Positions 54,228-64,000 of a stretch of 64,000 nucleotides of DNA are shown here, piece after piece. The DNA is from Phlebotomus papatasi. Lineage: Eukaryota; Arthropoda; Insecta; Diptera; Psychodidae. A program made the position numbers and the translations under genes. A model generated the notes under the pieces. The model did no database searches and had not been told where the DNA came from. It saw only the letters and a program-made list of their open reading frames with translations. The stretch covers positions 85,250,627 through 85,314,626 of the forward strand of contig NC_077223.1 of NCBI RefSeq assembly GCF_024763615.1, read 5' to 3'. Every line of letters begins with the position of its first letter. Within the stretch, counting starts at the first letter, position 1.

Positions 54228-57200
54228 CTGAAACAACAACAATTCACCATCTTTTCGAACTACTCAGGGAAGGAGGGAAAAAGAGACACCGGAAAGGACT
54301 AACTCACCAGAGCCAGAGTGCTTCTGACACAACAGTTCCTATCAATCCATTGAGGAATAACACAGAGAATTGATGTCGATTTGGAAATTCAAATGGCTCA
54401 ACGTGGGAAAAGTTAAGTACAAAAAATATTGGCCACAGCAGCAATAAATTCCACAAGCCAACGAATCCTGCAAATGAAAAAAAAATTCTAGCAGATTTCA
54501 TTGCAAAACTGCAAGAATCACTGCAATAATTCTGCAACTTGAATAATTGCCGGCAGTAAATGTTCAATTTTTACAACAATTTGATTAACTCTTTCGCGTC
54601 ATTAGGGTCATATATAACCCGGGGAAAGAACCATTTTTTTTTACTATTTACATTAATTGAAAACTATCGGTTTGTGCACGACATCATAATAGAAGGATGT
54701 AAGTTTCTTGGCTAATTTTCTCAAGACTCCAGATATTCAGGAAAAGAAAATATTTGAGATCAAAAATCACTAATTTCAAACTATGTAAAATGACTTTTGT
54801 TTTTCAAAATTTTTTATATTCAATAATTTTTTTTCAGCAAAATGATTTTTGATCTCAAATATTTTCTTTTCCTGAATATCTGGAGTCTTGAGAAAATTAG
54901 CCAAGAAACTTACATCCTTCTATTATGATGTCGTGCACAAACCTATAGATTTCAATTAACTCTTTCGTCTCCTTTGGGACACTGGGTACCCATGGAAACA
55001 ACAATTTTTTTAGACTATCTAGAATCGATAAAAATCCGATTCTTCTGGATAATTACAAACTATAAGGATGTCCAAATCTAGGATATTTTTTGCAGGATCC
55101 CAATTAACTCCTGAGCTAAGATATTCTTGGTCAAAAATCGTGAATTTTCGATTTTCTGCTTCCTTGCACATATTGTGACTTTTTTCATATTTCTAGACCC
55201 GAATAAGGAAAAACCTCTCGGGGCCAATAAGTATGATAACTATCAATTACAGATTACATAAATTCGAAAAACAATTTTTTCATAAATTTTCAAAAAACTT
55301 GTTCAAAGTTGATGGGAATTCTCGTCCCCAAAAATCTTGAGGTCAAATGTAAGGTTATCCCGCCAGTGCCCGCCATTTGCTTTTTGACACCAACCTTGTA
55401 AGAAAATTCAAGCGGGAGCGAAATTTTTGTCAATATGGCCGATAATTTTGACATTTGGCAGCGAAGGAGATTGCTTTCGGGGAAGTTTTTCCTATTCTTC
55501 CAGATTTTGGTGAATTCTGATTGTCCAGGAAGTGTTTTTTTTTTTGGCTCTTGAGAAAGCTTAATGTGTCTGCAATAACATCCTGTTGAGAGAAATGTGT
55601 GTTAAGTGCTATTCTGTGAAATATTTTGAGGAATCTGTTGGCAAGCAGGAGCTAAGTGTCCTTTTCAGCACTTCCTGGACATCCCACAAGATACTGGTCA
55701 ATAATTCTTCTTGTTTTAGTATTCAACATTGTAAAGGAGTCATTTGACACGCAAAAATAATTCACAAAATTGATATTATTGGCTTTTGGAAAATTGAAGT
55801 TTGTCCAAGTTTCTATCTTTTGCGTTCTTTAGGGGACGAGAGTTCCCATGACTTTTCCAATTTCCCAGAGGCGGAAAAAATTCTTTCTCTACAAAAGTAT
55901 CATATTTGACCAGTAAGACTTACAATAAAGTGAGTTTTACTGAAATTCGTTCGCTGGATATGTTGTGGTCCGGAAAGAGTTAATGTAAATAGTAAAAAAA
56001 AATGGTTCTTTTAAATATTGCATATTTTGATATAATAAACTACTCTCAATTTTCCAGAAAAGCGTGTAGAATTTTCAGGGTCATATATGACCTTATTGTC
56101 CCCAAGGGTAACAGTGTTTTCGTCCCAAACCTATAGCGAGATGTAGTTGGGACATTGTTTTTCTTTATGAAATGCAGGTGGGACATCTTGCTCCTGGACA
56201 TTTCATCTTATATATATCTGATGAATTATAACATATTTTGCAATATTTTAGAGTATTCTGCAAGCGTCTCATATTGTGCAATTGTATTGTGTGTGAATAA
56301 ATATGTGGATAAGTTTATTTTTGCCAAATACCACTCAAAGTAGTGTGACAGTGACTGTTCAAGGGATTACCAGGAAGATTCCTTGGACACCAGGAGTACA
56401 GTGTTCACCAAAACCGTCCAGTTTGCCATGGTTTTGGCCAAATTAACAACTTCAAGCAAAAAAACTCTCAGAAAGTCCGTGATATAGATTTTGAAAATGG
56501 TATGTACACTACCCTTGAGGACAATAGGGTCATATATGACCCGAGGTTTTTCTGAGTCTTCACGCAATGGAAATTTTTTTTCCTCTCTGAACTATTATAT
56601 TTGATCATAAAGCATTAAGAAAAACTCAATTTTACATGAATTCATCTGCTGAATAAAATTGTGACGTGAAAGAAATAAGGGGCAAATGAAAGGCCTTACA
56701 AAGCACTACTTCTAGAACATTTAAACTTCGCAGAACCAATACCCAGAGCGCTTTATTCGCAAGACCGAATTCCATTTCGAATTCGAATTTCGAATCGATA
56801 AATTATCGAATTAATTTCGAAGAGATCTTTTGCAAAATTGAAGATAATCATTACATTTTTCTAATTTATTTCGTAAAATGTTTGAGCTTTCACCGAGTAA
56901 TGAAATATTTGCTAAGAGGAAATAAAAAAACATGTAACTGAGTAATTGACCGAATATGTCAAGAAAAACTTCTCTTTTGTGTTTAAATATTCATTGGCAT
57001 CACATTTAATTCCCTTTGACATGAAATTTTGCTGTTTTGCATATAAATTACCGCGCGTAAATTGCTTGTATAGTTAATTATTGCCAAACATGAAAATTGG
57101 CTCAATATGAGCAGTCATCAGTTTAATTTACTTTCTTCCTCTCCACTTCTACGCTATCCAGAAAATTCCAGTTTCCGATTCGATAAACAAAAAAAAGACA

Positions 57201-60200
57201 AATAAATGCAAATAAATTAATGAAAAAATTCTAGCCTGAGAGAAAATGGAAGCACGTGCAAGAAAGACCCAAAAATCCGCTTCAATTTTCGGCTCATTCC
57301 CAGAAAAAAGGCCAATATTTTCTCAAGAGAGAAATACGATAATATGCAAATGAGGAAAATATTTGTGGGCATAAAAACCAGCTGAAATTGGCAAAAAAAC
57401 AGTAGGAAGGAAAACATAAAAAGTGATAAACTTACCGAAAAAGAGGGGTATATCAATTTTCTCCTCCGTATCACTCTTTCGCTTCACTAACACTAAATAG
57501 GATGCATAGAAAAAAGCACTGGTGAGCGCCAGAAAGATGCCCTTGGACATCTTTGGCTCCTCCAGCTCAGACAGCGTCACCATCGTCACTCCGGCAATAC
57601 TGACAGCCACTGCAGTCACTTTGGACAGCGTGAACTTGTCTCCGGAGGCCGAAGGAAAGGCTGCGGCCAGGACGAGCGTGAAGAGACTCGAGGTGCTGCT
57701 CAGGAGAGTCACCATCGAAGTATCACTCGGTTCCAGGGCCAGTTGGAAAAGATAATTAGCTACAAACCACTGCAAAAAAAATCGTCGCAAAACAAAAGGG
57801 AAAAGATTGAATTTGCGAGATCTTTTGCTTTTTTTCGAACAACAACAGGATGGAAATTTAGATAAAATTATGATAAGAGAAACCTTTTTAGCCGACGAAA
57901 GGGTAATCTTGTAGCCCAAATAATTTCTAACAGTGACGAACTGAATTTTGCTATCAATTATTCTCCTTCAAATTTTACATGAAAAAGATCCTATTGGATT
58001 TCTCGGGACATTTAGTCAAGCCCCGCCCATAATTACCTTTAGCCACGCCCCCTTCTTGCACTATGGACAAATCAAGTCGAAATGCTGAATTTGCAATATT
58101 TAAATCTCTTGCAGTATTAACGATATCAGAAAAAACTCCTACAATTCAATTTGAGCGATTTGAATGACTTTCACTAATGAAAAAATAGGCCACGCCTCTT
58201 CAAAACTTAAATGACTTAAAAACAATAATTAAAGAATATTTATTGAGCCGGTATTTCCATTTATTGGGCGTAGTCTATGTTTCCACAGAACACTCCGACA
58301 ACATCTTACTCATACTGCAATGGGAAAGATAATTTTCTTCTAATGGCTCCGGCACACCTTTTAGATCTGGAAAATTTCATGAAGCCGAAATTCGAAACCC
58401 TTTCTGTCTCACATGTTTTGCATATGACTATCTCATTCTCTCGCACTCTTCTTCTTCTTTTAAACATCACAATAAATTCAATTTAGCTGAATCGAAATTG
58501 GTATGCGAAACAATGAGATATTCATATGCAAAACGTGTAAGAAAGAAAAAATTCAAATTTCGTCTTCATGAAATTTTCCTGATCTAAAAGGTGTGCCGAA
58601 GGCATAAAGAATTCAATTTTGTTTCATCGAACTCTCAATTTTGGTCAGTAGAATATGAAATCCCGTCAATAAAACAGCGCAGATTGTTGTCAGTAAAAAT
58701 GTCATTTTAGTCACTAATTAAATCAACAAAAAATAATTCAATTTCGCCCAGTGAAATTGTGAATTTTGGTTAGTAAAAAATTCAGTCCCGTCAACAAAAT
58801 AGCAAATTTAGCCAGTAAAAACTAGATGTTCGTCAGTAGAAAATGTAATTTTGGTCAGTAAAGTAATCTCGATTTAGAACAGAAAAATATTCAATTTTGG
58901 TTTACAAAATAAAACAGAGAATTTATCCAGTAAAATAATGTTATTTGTCAGTAGGAAATGTAATTTTGGTCAATAAATAAACTGATTTTGAACAGTAACG
59001 GCTCCGGAACATATTTTAGATCAGGAAAATTTCACGAAAGCGAACTTGACATCCCTTTCTTTCTCATATGGTTTGCAGGTTTGCATATGTCTATCTCATT
59101 CTTTCGCACTCTTCTTCTTTTAAACATCACTCCAAATTCAATTTAGCTCAATCGAATTTGGAGTGCGAAAGAATGGGATAGGTATATGCAAAACGTGCGA
59201 AAAAAAGCGATTCGATTTTTAGACTGAGGAACCGACGTAACAATTTATTGACAATAATCCGGTGATCATCGGATGGGAAATTTCAGCCCAGAATAGAAAA
59301 CTTTTCTTCCAATTTTTTTTTGGGAAAGTGGGAAGAAAAGTTTTTTATTCTGGGCTAAAATTTCCCATCCGACGATCACCGGATTATTGTCAATGATTCG
59401 AATTTTGATATCATGAAAATATCCTGATCTAAAAGGTGTGTCGGATCCATAAAGAATTCAATTTCGTTTCGGAGAAATATAAATTTTGGTCAGTAAAAAA
59501 TCAAATCTCGTCAATAAAACAGCACAGATTTTTGTCAGCAGAAAATGTAATTTTGGTCAGTAAGCAAATAGATTTTGAACAATAAAAAATTCAATTTCGC
59601 CCTGTAAAATTGTGAATTTTGGTTATTAAATAAATCCAATGTCTTTATTAATGGCTCCGGAATATCTTTAGGTTCAGGAAAATTTCATGAACACGAAATT
59701 CGAAATCCTTTCTTGCTCACACGTTTTGCATAATTGTCTACCTCATTCTTTCGTACTCCAAATTCGATTGAGATAAATTGAATTTTAGTGATGTTTAAAG
59801 GAAGAAGAAGAGTACGAAAGACTGAGATAGACATATGCAAAGCGCGTGAGAAAGAAAGGTGTAAGAATTTCGACTTCATGATATTTTCCTGATCTAAGAA
59901 GTCTTCCGGAGCCATAAACAGCATATTTAGACATATTTATTTCATGTAATCGAAATTCACATCCCTTTCTTTCTTAAAAGTTTTGAATATGTCACCCTTT
60001 CGGACACTTCTTTTGAATGTCATAACATATTCAATTTAGTTCAAACTAATTTTGAAAGCGAAAGAGTGAGATACTTATGCAAACTTTTTGAAAAAGACAG
60101 GGCCGAGAATTTTGATTTCATGAAATTATATTCAGCTAAAATTGTGAGAGGCATAAGAAATGAAATTTTAGTCAGTAATGGCTCCGGCACACCTTTTAGA

Positions 60201-62557
60201 TCAGGTGATTTTCGTGAAGTCGAAATTCGCATCCCTTTCTTTCTCACATGTTTTGCATATGACTATCTCATTGTTTCGCATACCAATTTCGATTCAACTA
60301 AATTGAATTTATTGTGATGTTTAAAAGAAGAAGAAGAGTGCGAGAGAATGAGATAGACATATGCAAAACATGTGAGAAAGGGATTCGAATTTCGACTTCA
60401 TGAAATTTTCTTGATCTAAAAGTTGTGCCGGAGCCATAAGGAATTCAATTTCGTCTAATAAAATTGTCAATTTAGGCCAGTAAAAATTCAGAAAAATGAA
60501 TATCCGTTTCGGCCAATGATTAAATCAATTTTCGTCAGTAATAACCTCAAATCTACAAAGATCTACTAACTTGATTTATTCTGACCAAGAGTGTTTTTTT
60601 AACTGATCGAAATTGATTCTTTTTAACGAAGAAATCTATTACTTACTAAAATCGTTTTTTATGGCTCCGGTACATCTTTTAGATCAAGATAATTTCATTA
60701 AATCAAAATTCACTATCTCTTCCATTCGCAAACTTTTCGCATGTGTTTGTCTCACTCTTTCTCTCTCAAAATTATATTAAACTAAATTGAATTTTGTGTG
60801 ATGCTTAAAAGAAGAAGAAGAGTGCGAAAGAATGAGATGGACTTATGTAAATAGTTTGGGAATGAAAGGGACCTGAATTTCGATTTTATGAATTTTTTCT
60901 GGTCCAGTAGCATGACATTTCCTATGTTTCCCATTCCCATATGTTTCTAGCGCGCCGAAAAAACTTTTGAGTTTATTAGCTGTTTTCTGTCATTGTAGAA
61001 TGAATTAGCCAAAAATATTAATACAAAATAAAAGCCAATTTAATAACGAAGAGGCAACCGAAAAGCCTAAATTGGCAACCTACGTAGTTTTGGGGATATC
61101 TCGTGAAATGTGTACGAAAACAGGAAAAAATTTCTACTAAAACTAGTCGCATTTTTCAGAGCTAATATCACCCCCTGGTCCAGAAGATGTCCCGTTTTTA
61201 GACCAGGAACATTTCATGAAATCTAAATTCGTCTCTTTCATCGTCTAACGTTTTTGATATGTCTATCTCACTCATTGAACTTTTTAAGTCGTTTAGGTTA
61301 AAAACAATCGGCTGACCTTTTCTGTAAAACGTTCTACATTGGATTTCGATAAAAATGTGATTTCAATGACACCGTATTGAATGCGAACCCTGTAGTAAAT
61401 TAATTTCTATTTTTACTGTAACTTATTTCCAATGGAATGCGACTGGAAGTGTTTATTTTTCTAGTGTCGAATTTCCTGCGAAATGTCTATAATAAGATCT
61501 GTAATACTAAAAAGGGCGTGGCCTAAAAATTATTTTGCGTAATTTATTTCGAAAATCTACAATTTTATCCAGGAAAACACTTTCGGCGGGATTTTATTCT
61601 AGCCGAACAATTTTGCATTTGTCTGTGCATTTCTATTTTTAAATATTTTCACTATAAATCAAGTTTAATTTACCAAAAAAGAGCACTAAAACTGTCATGG
61701 AACTCCATTGTTAATGACAATTTACGTCGCTTTTATTCTTTTTTTTCACAAATGGTCATTAAAAAATTTTGTTTTTATAAAAAATTTAATTAAATTAGTG
61801 AAGTTTGCTCAGTCCTCAAAAACTGTAATCGAATTTGAGAAATTTGTTTGTAATCTTGTGTTTATAAATACTTCGTAATTCGCGCAAAAATTATCAATCG
61901 CTCGACTGTTGGCTGATAAGGGAATTTTTGAAAGTTGTTTGGGTCGGGAAGGGTTTTGAGATCTTCAAATTGGGGCAGGGAGTGAGAGAAAGCGGGACTT
62001 ACCAGGATGGAGAACATAAGAGCCGTTCGGGCTGTTTTATGATGCGACTTCTGGCGCCTCATCCGGAGACTGGCCGAGTAGGAGAGCCTGGACATGAGAG
62101 CTTCGGTTGCATCATGCGGAGACATCTCTCTGACCTCGGCCATCTTGCTGAATCTCACGCTACGGATGCTGCTGTCGTCGCTGTCCGTCCCGGAAACTCC
62201 CTCGACTTTGACCGGGACGAAGCTGGAGTCACTGAGACTGGTCGTAGGCCCGCCATTGACGAAGACGCTGTCCTCGTCAGCATTGTGATCCATCAGGGTG
62301 TAATTGGGTGTATTATTGTTCATTCCCACGGTGGTACTCTGAGGTGCTGGGCAGGAGTCTCTCCAGGGCGCCAGCAGCCCCAGAGCCAGGAGATAGATGG
62401 TGAACATGGATGTTTTGAAGTAGGTGCAGAAGAAGGGTTTGTCGAAATTGTCATCCTCATAGAGGAACTTTGTCAGTTCACTCGATGACACCCAGATGAC
62501 ATCCACCAGCAGCAGCAGAAGTGTCCCAAGGATCAATTTCTGCGTCCGATTGACCAT
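53918..62557 (-). CDS. SLC35F5: SLC35F5-type solute carrier (EamA/DMT superfamily)
   Basis: Four exons (62557-62003, 57769-57436, 54467-54308, 54227-53918) join in frame to 452 residues. Introns are 4233, 2968 and 80 bp. The start MVNRTQKLILGTLLLLLVDV is the first ATG in frame; nine upstream codons open with GTG. The first two membrane segments and the motif SSELTKFLYEDDNFDKPFF lead into a long hydrophilic loop (about residues 65-175). The remaining eight or so segments follow, with the well conserved LLSSTSSLFTLVLAAAFPS, SGDKFTLSKVTAVAVSIAG, FFGFVGLWNLLLLWP and NGLIGTVVSEALWLWGCFLT. The family consists of orphan, probably endomembrane, transporters; the substrate is not established. The first intron holds an unusual palindrome array, the second nested TTAA elements. 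Confidence 0.92.
54308..54467 (-). CDS. SLC35F5: SLC35F5-like exon 3
   Basis: The acceptor TTTTCATTTGCAG ends at 54468. The frame begins (G)FVGLWNLLLLWPIFFVLNF and ends at SEALWL plus two bases. The donor is GTGAGT from 54307, separated from exon 4 by an 80-bp intron. Confidence 0.92.
54585..56545. mobile_element. Composite of nested TTAA-flanked palindromic elements in intron 2
   Basis: TTAA at 54585 precedes CTCTTTCGCGTC, and GGAAAGAG precedes TTAA at 55980-55983. A second TTAACTCTTTCG edge occurs at 54956. A hairpin bounded by TTAA fills 54653-54959; its arms (TGCACGACATCATAATAG and complement) are about 110 bp and nearly identical. 54960-55720 is the dispersed repeat also at 38034-38800. 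Farther right, AGGGTCATATATGACC with ATTGTCCCCAAGGG is inverted at 56079-56543. The exact nesting order is uncertain. Confidence 0.55.
57436..57769 (-). CDS. SLC35F5: SLC35F5-like exon 2
   Basis: The acceptor TTTTTTTTGCAG ends at 57770. The frame WFVANYLFQLALEPSDTSMV follows exon 1 directly in phase 0. It contains the conserved LLSSTSSLFTL and KIDIPLFFG; the donor GTAAGT begins at 57435. Confidence 0.92.
59248..59393. mobile_element. Hairpin MITE inside the second palindrome unit
   Basis: TTGACAATAATCCGGTGATC and GATCACCGGATTATTGTCAA are exact inverted ends, and nearly all of the 146 bp pair (GGATGGGAAATTTCAGCCC against its complement). It splits the host unit, so it is younger than that unit. 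Confidence 0.8.
60908..61180. mobile_element. hAT-like MITE, second copy of 15515-15782
   Basis: GCATGACATTTCCTATGTTT through GCTAATATCACCCCC matches the copy at 15515 nearly base for base. The octamer TGGTCCAG occurs on both sides and, when collapsed, restores the continuity of the palindrome unit it interrupts. Because that flank is itself palindromic, the exact ends are ambiguous by a few bases. Confidence 0.7.
62003..62557 (-). CDS. SLC35F5: SLC35F5-like exon 1 with start codon
   Basis: 185 codons exactly, ending KTARTALMFSIL, with donor GTAAGT at 62002. It includes the first two membrane segments and the Ser/Asp-rich hydrophilic loop (DSDDSSIRSVRFSKMAEVR). Confidence 0.92.
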
Positions 62558-63973
62558 CTTCCCGGACGTTTTCAACACACTCACGCAAAAGATTCTCTAC
62601 GCTTCTCGTGATCTCAAGTGCTTCATTGTCTTTCCTCTCAGTGCACAAGACAATGCGATAAGATAATTATCAATTATCTGCCTCACTTCTCTCATCCATC
62701 TGCCCAGATTAATCACCCTGACATCTCACAAGATCTTCAACACTTCCTCGCAGACTCAGGTGACTCTGCTCCCCAGAAGACCGATGACTTGCTGGTGCTA
62801 ATTTTCTAATCTTTCGCTATTATCACCTGAATCAAAGGCGTGATAAAAAAAAATAAATTTAAAAATTAGCACAAAATTATTTGAAAGGAAATTTTACAAA
62901 TGAAAATCTCACCTTCGATTTTTAGTGTTTTTCACCGCTTCCTTGGCGCTTTTCGCACTTTATAACTATCACTGAGGGTAGAAGGGCACCTTAACTTCAA
63001 TTTAACACTAAAATTTGATAAATATTTGGCAAAAATACGTGAGAAATCGCCCTTTTTGTGGGAGAACAAAAAATTCCCTACAAAACACTGCAAATCCGGT
63101 GACAGCTGAAGTTTGGTTGGAAGCTCTATACAAACTTCCAGTGCTTTTGAACTGGAAGGTAGTCTCTTAATTTAAGAGGCATTTGAAATTTATGCGAAAA
63201 AGATCGTTAAAAGTATTTTTTAGCATTCAGAACGAAATTCAGAAACTCGTTTTTTAACCTTTTGAAGACGTGTAGTTCTCACTAAATAATTTACATCAGT
63301 AATACAAAGGAATAGTTCATTTAAAGAAAAAATAATTCCAAGAAAGCTTTAGAAAACTCGCTTCAAAAACATGAAAAGTTTTATCAATGTACCCAAGTAG
63401 CAAAATGAAATCAGAATGACCCAATCCGCAAAAAATTACTCTGACTCAAAAATGACTGGTTAATAAATGGTCAAAAAAATTACTCCTAATTGGAATCTTA
63501 AGAATTAGTCATATTCGCGTCGAATTTTGGTCACAGCATTACTTAAGATTGAATTAGTAATATAACAGTTATTTTACGGTTCTAAAATTTACTCTACCAT
63601 GCAGTAACAAAAGCGACTCCAAATGACGGTATTTTTCCGTACAAAAAATGACGCGCCAAAAACAATGCATTTGGCGTCCTTCTCTAGCGCATATGTACGA
63701 AATGGACGCACACACTTTGAATGAAAACGTTGCACTTCACAACTTTGTATTGCATTACCACTGTTGACAATATTTTTTCAACAATTCTTCACATTTTCCA
63801 TCGTTTTCTACTACGTTTTATGTAAATTTCTCTAATTTTTTCCTAATTCACTACACACATTTGCGAAGATTTTTGCCGTTCGCCTATTGCTGAATGAGCC
63901 ATCCGACATGTCGAAAATTTTCCCATTGGATGGCAACAACACAAAAAAAATCTTTCAAAATTTTCACTAAATA
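62558..63973 (-). other. Upstream region of the SLC35F5-like gene
   Basis: The 5' leader and promoter should lie here. A possible leader-intron donor, GAAG/GTGAGA on the minus strand near 62913, is visible, but its acceptor is not clear. No other gene is recognised up to the window end. Confidence 0.4.
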
Positions 63974-64000
63974 CAGTAGAGTCTCGCTATAGTCCATATT
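63974..64000. mobile_element. Mariner-like MITE, CAGTAG..CTATAG family (copy 4, cut by window end)
   Basis: CAGTAGAGTCTCGCTATAG preceded by TA matches the left end of the copies at 11252 and 37584. Confidence 0.75.

Larger units (their letters stand above)
58343..61290. repeat. Array of about seven palindromic units with GTCAGTAAAA linkers, in SLC35F5 intron 1
   Basis: Units of about 260 bp begin ATGGCTCCGGCACACCTTTT and end with the complement, folding on themselves through GATCAGGAAAATTTCATGAA, TTTGCATATG and ATCTCATTC blocks. They lie at 58343-58605, 59000-59450 (enlarged by an inserted hairpin at 59248-59393), 59651-59915, 59940-60155 (degenerate), 60179-60437, 60661 to about 60907 (broken by a hAT-like insertion) and from about 61190 (partial). 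The linkers are diverged repeats of about 30 bp with TTTTGGTCAGTAAAA and AATTTCGTC. No protein is encoded. Confidence 0.75.

Noticed and set aside
58343..61290. CRISPR-like array from repeats alternating with spacers
   Set aside because: The units are 260-bp palindromes with diverged repetitive linkers in an insect intron, with no short constant repeat, unique spacers or cas genes.
61928..62488. 186-codon plus-strand frame over SLC35F5-like exon 1
   Set aside because: It is the antisense shadow of a well supported exon.

Overview
This is a window of an AT-rich insect nuclear genome, most likely a nematoceran fly; a phlebotomine sand fly is a guess from overall character that nothing in the window proves. 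The genes have dipteran features: a vein-type Ig+EGF ligand, an insect odorant receptor, GT-AG introns of 54-80 bp beside introns of several kb, and TA-rich intergenic DNA packed with MITEs. There is one 500-base run of N (47745-48244).

Gene layout. (1) Plus strand, 3954-18607: the 3' four coding exons of vein (vn), encoding the Ig and EGF domains; its 5' exons lie upstream of the window. A possible alternative last exon sits at 21532-21617. (2) Plus, 26625-27800: an intact two-exon odorant receptor. (3) A compact three-gene block at 34038-36869: mad2 (+), a UPRT homologue (+) and an eight-finger C2H2 protein (-). The last two converge with overlapping 3' ends. The block is bracketed by inverted repeats at 33145-33608 and 37217-38013. 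(4) Minus, 43425-43748: a short secreted Gly/Trp/Tyr-rich peptide with a clear TATA/initiator promoter. (5) Minus, 53918-62557: a four-exon SLC35F5-type transporter with two large repeat-filled introns. These are ordinary chromosomal neighbours, not a pathway. mad2 is a spindle-checkpoint protein, UPRT is nucleotide-salvage related, the odorant receptor is sensory and vn is an EGFR ligand.

Most of the remaining DNA is mobile-element derived, and several insertions can be resolved to the base because the window also holds an empty-site paralogue or clean target-site duplications. Examples are: a 1650-bp foldback built from a Tc1-like transposon (49386-51035), inserted at TA into a 1.85-kb modular repeat whose uninterrupted copy is at 8187-10036; a three-level nested insertion at 28449-30245; a TA MITE at 37584-37912 whose empty site is at 33233; TWA-flanked Harbinger-like MITEs; and hAT-like elements with 8-bp duplications. 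Three very long, nearly perfect palindromes (arms about 600-720 bp) and an array of about seven shorter palindromes in SLC35F5 intron 1 are the most unusual structures. If transcribed they would form long hairpin RNAs. No bacterial features, CRISPR array, rRNA or intact tRNA gene was seen.
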